From the NCBI GenBank assembly GCA_030431475.1, contig JAUIJD010000019.1:1-64000 (forward strand): a stretch of DNA of 64,000 nucleotides, in the 5' to 3' direction. Within the stretch, counting starts at the first letter, position 1. Every line of letters begins with the position of its first letter. The position numbers were made by a program, and so were the translations under genes. Below, piece by piece: positions 58,790-64,000 of this stretch. The notes beneath the pieces were generated by a model. That model worked only from the letters and a program-made list of their open reading frames with translations. It was not told the origin of the DNA and did not search any database. The DNA comes from Verrucomicrobiia bacterium (GTDB taxonomy: Bacteria > Verrucomicrobiota > Verrucomicrobiia > Verrucomicrobiales > Akkermansiaceae).

Positions 58790-60249
58790 GGCTGCCCTCC
58801 TTCCGTCGAGACCGCGGCGCGGTAGCGTGCGGCGAAGGCCTTGGAAATGGCGGTCATGGTGCGCGCCACCTCCACCGGATCGTTCCGATCCAGCATGGGC
58901 ACGAGGCCTTCCATCACCGCCTCGTACTCGATTTCATCGATCACGAAGATCGGCGCCGCGTTCCCGCGCCCTTCCACCACCGTCCGGGCCCACGCTTCCT
59001 TGAGCTCGTCGTGCGGGTCCATGCACATCGCGCGGAAGATGACCCGCAGCGCGTCGAAAGCCTTGCCCGTGAGCTCCGGCTGATAGACGAACTCACCGGT
59101 CCGCTCATACGGCAGCGCCTGCGGATCGGTGAAGTGCTGGAGGTGCCCGGTGGTGTAGAGATCCCTCCGCACCGGCAACCGCCGCAGCGCCCGCGCCTTG
59201 GGTCCGCCGGGCACGCCCGGCTTGTAGTTCCACAGGACCTGACCCGTTTCGCTCAGGCAGAAGCGCACGAACTCCTGGGCGATCTCCATGTTCGGCGCCC
59301 CCCGGAACACCGCGATGGAGTCGACGCTGACCGAGGTTCCCCCGACCGGCGACACCCAGTGGAGCCGGCTGGTCCCGTCCTCGTAGCGGACGGCGTCCTC
59401 GAACGAGCGTCCGTAGAAGTCGATGCAGGTCCCGGCCGCCGCGTCGCCCATCGCCACGTCGTAGGGGATCTTGCTTGCCGAGTCGGTGAAGTAGCGGGCG
59501 TTGGCACCGAGCCTCTGGAGCAGGTTCATGCCCCGCCGCCAACCCTCCGCCCGCGATTCCGGGCTGTCGCCCTGCTCGCGGATCACGTCCTGCATCTGCT
59601 CCTGCACCAGCATCTCGAAGGCCTGCGTGACCGAGCTGCTTTTCGTGGGATCGGCCAGGGCGAGCCGCCCGAAGTAGTCCGGCTCCCCGAGATCCTCCCA
59701 CTGCTGCGGTGGCGGCAGGTCGAGCCAGCCGATGGCGTCGCGGTTGTAGACGATGCCGAACTGCGACACGCACACACCGACCCAGCGATGATCCGGATCG
59801 TAGTAGGTCTCGCCCGAAAACCCTTCCGCGATGCGGTCCTCGCCGAACCACTGCGGCTCGGCCTCGAACACCTCCAGCTCGGCGAGCCTGCCCAGCTTCG
59901 CCTGGTCGATGAAATCCTTGGTGCCTCCCCCGAAGAACACATCGAACTCGGTGCCCTCGTTCCCCAGCTCATCGGACGCTCCGAAGGCGCTGGCGATGAG
60001 TCGCTTGATGTCCCCCCCGCCGCCGGGCGCCCGCCAGTCGATGTAGATGCTGCGGCCCGTCTTCTCCTGCCAGTGGGCCGCGAACGCCTCGCCGAACTCG
60101 GAGCGGATCGAATCGTTGTGCGGGGTGATGATCACCAGGCGGTCGTCGCCGGTTCCCGCCTCCGCCACTTCGGTATCGCGACGCAGCACGAGCGGGGCCG
60201 CCACCACGAGGGCCAGCAGCAGAAAGACGGGAATCAGTCGCTTCGCCAT
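58786..60249 (-). CDS. ABC transporter extracellular solute-binding protein
   Basis: A 487-residue periplasmic binding protein with a signal peptide (RLIPVFLLLALVVAAPLVL). It has the two-lobe fold of FbpA/2-aminoethylphosphonate-binding types: RLVIITPHNDSIRSEFGEAFAAHWQEKTGRSIYIDWRAPGGGGDIKRLI, GTEFDVFFGGGTKDFIDQAKLGRL, VGVCVSQFGIVYNRDAIGWLDLPPPQQWEDL. No clear tyrosine iron-binding pair can be assigned by eye, so the ligand is uncertain. It is 3 bases after the ATPase stop. It is longer than FbpA (about 340), because of a C-terminal extension that may bind the propeller protein. Confidence 0.92.
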   Translation of the reverse strand: MAKRLIPVFLLLALVVAAPLVLRRDTEVAEAGTGDDRLVIITPHNDSIRSEFGEAFAAHWQEKTGRSIYIDWRAPGGGGDIKRLIASAFGASDELGNEGTEFDVFFGGGTKDFIDQAKLGRLAELEVFEAEPQWFGEDRIAEGFSGETYYDPDHRWVGVCVSQFGIVYNRDAIGWLDLPPPQQWEDLGEPDYFGRLALADPTKSSSVTQAFEMLVQEQMQDVIREQGDSPESRAEGWRRGMNLLQRLGANARYFTDSASKIPYDVAMGDAAAGTCIDFYGRSFEDAVRYEDGTSRLHWVSPVGGTSVSVDSIAVFRGAPNMEIAQEFVRFCLSETGQVLWNYKPGVPGGPKARALRRLPVRRDLYTTGHLQHFTDPQALPYERTGEFVYQPELTGKAFDALRVIFRAMCMDPHDELKEAWARTVVEGRGNAAPIFVIDEIEYEAVMEGLVPMLDRNDPVEVARTMTAISKAFAARYRAAVSTEGGQP

Positions 60250-60252
60250 GGC

Positions 60253-61329
60253 TCAGGCCTTCATCACCACCACGTCCTCGTGGCGCGATCCGAGTTCCAG
60301 TTCATCGCCGGGTTCGTGCACGACGTCGGGATTCAGCTGCACGACGCTCTGACGTCCGCCACGGGTCTCCACCTCGTACTGGATGCGCTGCCCGAGGTAG
60401 CTGCGTTCAAGCACCTTGCCGGTGGTCCGGTTGCCTCCGCGCACCCCGCCGACCCTCCAGGCCTCCGGACGGATGGAAAGCACCACCTCCTCGCCGCCGC
60501 CGGGCATCCAGTCGGAGTCGGTGAGCTGGCCGACCAGCAGGCCGAGATCCGTTTCCGCCTGGACGTATCCCTGGCGGCTCTCCACCGCGCGCCCCTTGAT
60601 CAGGTTGGTCTCGCCGATGAAGCCGGCCACGAAGGACGTGCGAGGCGACCGATAGACCTCCTGCGGGGTTCCGAGCTGCTCGATGCGGCCGGCGTTCAAG
60701 ACCGCCATCCGGTCGGCCATGGCCAGCGCCTCCTCCTGGTCGTGCGTCACATAGATGGCGGTGAGGCCACCCTCCTTCACGATGCGGCGGATCTCACGAC
60801 GCATCTCAATGCGGAGCTTCGCGTCGAGGTTCGAGAGCGGTTCGTCGAGCAGCAGGCATCGCGGGCGCACCACCAGCGCCCGCGCGAGCGCGACCCGTTG
60901 CTGCTGGCCTCCGGAAAGCTGATCGACCCCCCGGTCCTCCATCCCGGCGAGATGCACGAGGCGCAGCGCCTCCTCCACCCGCTTGCGGACCTCGTCCCTG
61001 GGGACCTTCCGCTCTTCGAGCCCGAACGCCACATTGCGGCCGACGGTGAGGTGCGGCCAGAGCGCGTAGCTCTGAAACACCATCGCCGCCTCCCGCTTGT
61101 GCGGCGGGAGTCCGGTGACCTCGTTCTCTCCGAAGAAGATCCCTCCGGAGGTCGGCTGCTCGAGTCCGGCGATGCACCGGAGCAGGGTCGTCTTGCCACA
61201 GCCCGACGCTCCCAGCAGGAAGAACAACTCACCCGGCGCCACCTCCACGTCCACTCCGTCGAGGGCGGTAACCTCCCCGAAGCGCTTCACGACCGACTCG
61301 GCACGTATCGAATCCATGACCACCGCCAT
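60253..61329 (-). CDS. ABC transporter ATP-binding protein (FbpC/PotA type)
   Basis: A 358-residue ATPase: Walker A GASGCGKTT, Q-loop VFQSYALWPHL, ABC signature LSGGQQQRVALARALV, Walker B CLLLDEPLSNLD and switch His in YVTHDQEEAL. The C-terminal part (about 245-358, AVESRQGYVQAETDLGLLVGQL to SYLGQRIQYEVETRGG) is a TOBE regulatory domain. ATG 61329 has GGAGAG ahead of it; ATG 61317 is also possible. It is the first gene of the operon ATPase, binding protein, permease, propeller. Confidence 0.94.
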   Translation of the reverse strand: MAVVMDSIRAESVVKRFGEVTALDGVDVEVAPGELFFLLGASGCGKTTLLRCIAGLEQPTSGGIFFGENEVTGLPPHKREAAMVFQSYALWPHLTVGRNVAFGLEERKVPRDEVRKRVEEALRLVHLAGMEDRGVDQLSGGQQQRVALARALVVRPRCLLLDEPLSNLDAKLRIEMRREIRRIVKEGGLTAIYVTHDQEEALAMADRMAVLNAGRIEQLGTPQEVYRSPRTSFVAGFIGETNLIKGRAVESRQGYVQAETDLGLLVGQLTDSDWMPGGGEEVVLSIRPEAWRVGGVRGGNRTTGKVLERSYLGQRIQYEVETRGGRQSVVQLNPDVVHEPGDELELGSRHEDVVVMKA

Positions 61330-61403
61330 GCTTGCTCTCCGCGGCTTCGTGGCAAGCCTTCATCCACCGTGGAGAATTTCCGAACAAAACTCCAAAGATT
61401 CTC

Positions 61404-61432
61404 TTGCCAACTCCGGCGATCATTCCTAAATC
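61404..61432 (+). promoter_or_regulatory. Candidate promoter for tRNA-Leu
   Basis: TTGCCA (61404-61409) and TAAATC (61427-61432) with a 17-base spacer lie 26 bases before the tRNA. The -10 match is partial. The region is moderately AT-rich compared with its surroundings. Confidence 0.4.
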
Positions 61433-61457
61433 CGCCGCCCACCACTTTCCCAGACCA

Positions 61458-61542
61458 GCTCGGGTGGCGGAATTGGTAGACGCGCATGACTAAGGATCAT
61501 GTGGGGTAACCCGTGGGGGTTCGATTCCCCCCTCGAGCACCA
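61458..61542 (+). tRNA. tRNA-Leu with anticodon AAG
   Basis: An 85-base class II tRNA with CCA encoded. Acceptor GCTCGGG pairs with CTCGAGC (one G-T pair), discriminator A as in tRNA-Leu. The D-arm is TGGCGGAATTGGTAGACGC, the anticodon stem CATGA/TCATG encloses the loop CTAAGGA, which gives anticodon AAG with T33 and G37, the long variable arm is TGGGGTAACCCGT, and the T-arm is GGGGGTTCGATTCCCCC. AAG would read CUU, and CUC/CUA if A34 is deaminated to inosine. The tRNA is certain; the anticodon is unusual for a bacterium. Confidence 0.95.
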
Positions 61543-61558
61543 TCTGAAAATCCAATCA

Positions 61559-61590
61559 CCCCCGCGGCCGAAAGCCGCGGGGGTTTTTCT
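61559..61590 (+). terminator. Rho-independent terminator of tRNA-Leu
   Basis: A perfect 10-bp GC-rich stem (CCCCCGCGGC at 61559-61568, GCCGCGGGGG at 61574-61583) with a 5-base loop, followed by TTTTTCTTT. It starts 17 bases after the tRNA end. Confidence 0.92.
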
Positions 61591-61737
61591 TTGCCCCGAG
61601 AGTGAATCGAGCGCGGGCGGGCGTCCCCGAGCGCCCTCCCCGGACGTCCCTTTCGCCTTGTTCCTCCCCGTCCCCGGGGAATACTATCCACCGGGGACGG
61701 TCCGTCGCCTCAGCCGGGCGGTCCCTGTCATGTCCCG

Positions 61738-63705
61738 ATGACACGGAATCCAGGCAACGCGCATCCCCAGATGGTGAATTGGTTCACCGCTCTGGCGGGG
61801 GGGATGTTGTGCGCCTCGCAAGCGGCCGAGACGGAGTTCCAGATGTCGCTCGGCCTGCTCCCGGGACCGGAGTCCCACGAGATCTGCTGGAGCACCCGTG
61901 CGGGCTACAACTACGAGTTGCAGGTCAGCGAGGATCTGGGCGCGTGGTCGCCGACCGGGGTGATCGTCGCGGGCGACGGAACCGGAGTGTGCCACCCCGT
62001 TCCGGTGGATGCCCCGCAGCGGTATTTCCGCGTCCGCGAGACCACCGACGCCCACGCCGGCGCCTTCCTCCTGCTTCCCGAGCCCGACACCGAGGTCGAC
62101 CTCCACGAGGGCGTGTGCTTCGCCTTCGATCTCGACGTGCTCGACGCGCTCCCGAGCAAGATCCACATCTATCAGCGGACCGCCGGGACGAGCGACTGGG
62201 AGATCATCGGCACGCTCACCGAATTCACCGAGATCGACGGCATCCGGCTGCTGCGCGGCAGCGCGATCTGGATCGCGCCGAGTCCGGGATGCTACGAGGT
62301 GCAGGCCGCCGTGGTCGATGCCGCCGGCCTGGTGACCGCCACCGCCACCCGCCACGTCGACATCGGACAGAACGAGGCGCCCCAGATCGTCATCACCAGC
62401 GGTCCCGTCTCCCCGTCCGCGAACTCCCAGACGGCCACCTTCGGAACCACGGTCACCGACAGCGAGGACGACATCGCCAAGGTCGAATTCTACGACAACG
62501 GCGAGCTGATCGGGACCGACAAGGTGCCCCCCTATGGCGACGAGATCGTGCCGGTCGGCGGAGGACGAAATTCGCTGTACCGCGGCCTCCACTCGATCAC
62601 CGCCAAGGCCTACGACACCCGGGGCGCGGTCGGCGAGACCGCGCAGGCCTACGAACTGGAGATCACGGGTGGAAACGCCCGCCCCGAACTCACCATCACC
62701 GGCCCCGCGCCCGGCAGCACCATTGCGGTCGGCGATCCCCTCACCCTCCATTTCACCGCCTCGGATCCCGACGGTCCCTCCGACCTCCTGCGGATCGATG
62801 CGGTCGATCTCGCCACGCTCGAGAAGATCTCCGATCAGGTCCCGCCGTTCGACAACCTCACCTTCGACACCACCGGCTGGCAACCCGGCACCCACACGAT
62901 CCGCCTCTACGCCACGGATGTGGGCGGGGCCGAAAGCCGCCCGCGCGAGCTTCAGCTCTATCTCGACGACACCGGCACCGGGCCGACCTTCGCCCGCGAA
63001 CTCGCCCTCCAGATCTCCGATCCCGTCTCCGCCGCCCCGTCGAACGAAAGCTTCACCGGTGTCGAAGCCTCGACCTCGCCCTTCTCCGGAGGCGTCGCCT
63101 CCGGGATGCAGCTCGACGACGGCATCATCCTCACCTCCGGTCTCGCCGAGCTCTGGAACGGCGGGGATGCCTCGGAGGGGGCGAGCGAGTCCCTCGACGC
63201 GGGATTCCAGAACTACCGCGAACCGGGCGATCCCCTGCTGGAGCAGTATGTGGCGGGCTTCGAGACCTTCGATGCCGCCTCGCTCGAGTTCGATGTCTTC
63301 TCGACGAACGGCCAGCTTGAGATCGAGTATCAGTTCGGCTCCGAGGAGTACGACGAGTGGGTCAACAGCTACAACGACGCCTTCCTGATCACGATCAACG
63401 GCGTCGTCTCCTCATTCGTGCCCGACTGCTCCGACATCGTGGCGGTGAGCTCGGTCAATCAGGTCACCCCAGCCAACGAGCACCTCTTCCTCGACGACGA
63501 CGACGACATCCTGCCGCTGGTCGCCGAGCCCAACCACGGCTCGCGGGTGGAGTACGACGGCATGATCGCCCGGCTCCGGGTGTTCGCCTTCGTCACGCCG
63601 AACCAGACCCACCGCGTGCGCCTGGTCATCGGGGACGTCAACGACGACCAGCTCGATTCCGCGCTGATGGTCGGCAGCGTGCTCTCCCGCCCCGCCTTTC
63701 GCTGA
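61738..63705 (+). CDS. Choice-of-anchor L domain surface protein with Ig-like repeats
   Basis: A 655-residue secreted protein. The ATG at 61738 gives an 11-residue leader before MVNWFTALAGGMLCASQAA; ATG 61771 would begin right at the signal. Order: an N-terminal domain with the CWSTRAGYNYELQVSEDLGAW pattern of bacterial surface proteins, two Ig-like units (PQIVITSGPVSPSANSQTATFGTTVTDSEDDIAKVEFYDNGELIGTD and PELTITGPAPGSTIAVGDPLTLHFTASDPDGP), then a C-terminal choice-of-anchor-L domain (ASLEFDVFSTNGQLEIEYQFGSEEYDEWVNSYNDAFLITING and FAFVTPNQTHRVRLVIGDVND). The latter mediates attachment in outer-membrane exported proteins. The ligand is unknown. It is the first gene after the tRNA-Leu terminator. 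Confidence 0.85.
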   Translation: MTRNPGNAHPQMVNWFTALAGGMLCASQAAETEFQMSLGLLPGPESHEICWSTRAGYNYELQVSEDLGAWSPTGVIVAGDGTGVCHPVPVDAPQRYFRVRETTDAHAGAFLLLPEPDTEVDLHEGVCFAFDLDVLDALPSKIHIYQRTAGTSDWEIIGTLTEFTEIDGIRLLRGSAIWIAPSPGCYEVQAAVVDAAGLVTATATRHVDIGQNEAPQIVITSGPVSPSANSQTATFGTTVTDSEDDIAKVEFYDNGELIGTDKVPPYGDEIVPVGGGRNSLYRGLHSITAKAYDTRGAVGETAQAYELEITGGNARPELTITGPAPGSTIAVGDPLTLHFTASDPDGPSDLLRIDAVDLATLEKISDQVPPFDNLTFDTTGWQPGTHTIRLYATDVGGAESRPRELQLYLDDTGTGPTFARELALQISDPVSAAPSNESFTGVEASTSPFSGGVASGMQLDDGIILTSGLAELWNGGDASEGASESLDAGFQNYREPGDPLLEQYVAGFETFDAASLEFDVFSTNGQLEIEYQFGSEEYDEWVNSYNDAFLITINGVVSSFVPDCSDIVAVSSVNQVTPANEHLFLDDDDDILPLVAEPNHGSRVEYDGMIARLRVFAFVTPNQTHRVRLVIGDVNDDQLDSALMVGSVLSRPAFR

Positions 63706-63845
63706 TCGGGAGGGAACACCGCAACCGTCGGTGACATGCTCGTGAGGGAACCGTGGGAAATGGTGACCCACAGCGTCCTTTACACCCTTTCCAGCGGTTG
63801 GCTTGATTGCCCCCACCTGCGAAAATCCATCGACCATCCAAGCCC

Positions 63846-64000
63846 ATGATTACCAGAACCTTGCTCATCGCCTCGGCCGCTGCGCTCGTCCTTTCCAGCT
63901 GCCAGAAATCTGAAACCACCACCTCAACCCCAGAAGACATTCCCGTGGAAAACTTCGGCAAGCTCCCCGACGGTCGCGAGACCAAGCTCTACACCCTGAC
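63846..64000 (+). CDS. Aldose 1-epimerase-like lipoprotein, 5' part (cut by window end)
   Basis: 51 codons are visible. They encode a signal peptide with lipobox LSSC (C19), a T/S-rich linker, then VENFGKLPDGRETKLYTL. The motif FGKLPDGRETKLYTL is the characteristic first strand of galactose mutarotases (aldose 1-epimerases), so this is probably a secreted mutarotase that prepares sugars outside the cytoplasm. The rest lies beyond the window. Confidence 0.75.
   Translation, partial: MITRTLLIASAAALVLSSCQKSETTTSTPEDIPVENFGKLPDGRETKLYTL

Overview
The window is a high-GC, gene-dense bacterial chromosome segment that most resembles Verrucomicrobiota (order Verrucomicrobiales). This is inferred from gene content, not from a marker-gene search. 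The pointers are repeated pairs of Gfo/Idh/MocA oxidoreductases with sugar-isomerase TIM barrels and a ThuA protein, SHD1/PDZ/DUF6288, YHYH and DUF6528-type secreted proteins, a PPi-type phosphofructokinase, LPS genes (waaA, lnt), many lipoproteins, and few strong Shine-Dalgarno sites. About 60 protein genes, two tRNAs and several structured repeats are supported. I see no prophage, insertion sequence, CRISPR array or restriction system.

Layout. 0-5.8 kb: rplM-rpsI with its terminator, xth, and a minus-strand operon tyrA-aroA-cmk-plsC. 5.8-10 kb: an IF-1-like protein, a structured intergenic region and a large pyruvate carboxylase. 10-19.4 kb: an RG-rich unknown protein, the envelope/rRNA cluster secreted protein-AsmA-like-rsmD-waaA, a lipoprotein hydrolase, a YHYH protein and a trypsin-like lipoprotein. 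19.4-33 kb: a TIM-barrel/oxidoreductase/ThuA operon, an lnt-membrane protein-argA-aminotransferase operon, a phosphosugar mutase, an rRNA-methyltransferase-like gene, pgeF-ispE, a marR gene with a candidate operator, and small lipoproteins.

33-41 kb: tRNA-Ser(GCT) followed by an array of structured repeats that carries an exact 19-nt copy of the tRNA 3' end, then a VWA protein with four Ig-like repeats, a Sel1 lipoprotein and an SHD1-PDZ-DUF6288 protein. 41-50 kb: PPi-PFK, a TonB-dependent copper receptor with an upstream CxxC protein and a hairpin-rich leader, and a uronate operon kduI-dctPQM-kduD. 50-64 kb: a secreted MsrB, a second isomerase/oxidoreductase pair, rhamnulokinase, an Fe-type ABC transporter operon ending in a beta-propeller protein, tRNA-Leu with the unusual anticodon AAG, a choice-of-anchor-L surface protein, and the start of a secreted aldose epimerase.

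The physiology suggested is a Gram-negative aerobic heterotroph that degrades polysaccharides: uronates (KduI, TRAP, KduD), rhamnose (RhaB) and other sugars (ThuA/Gfo modules), with central metabolism using PPi-PFK and pyruvate carboxylase. The observations most worth following up are the tRNA-Ser repeat array, two REPIN-like hairpin elements each filling an intergenic gap, the A34 tRNA-Leu, and the structured leader of the copper receptor.
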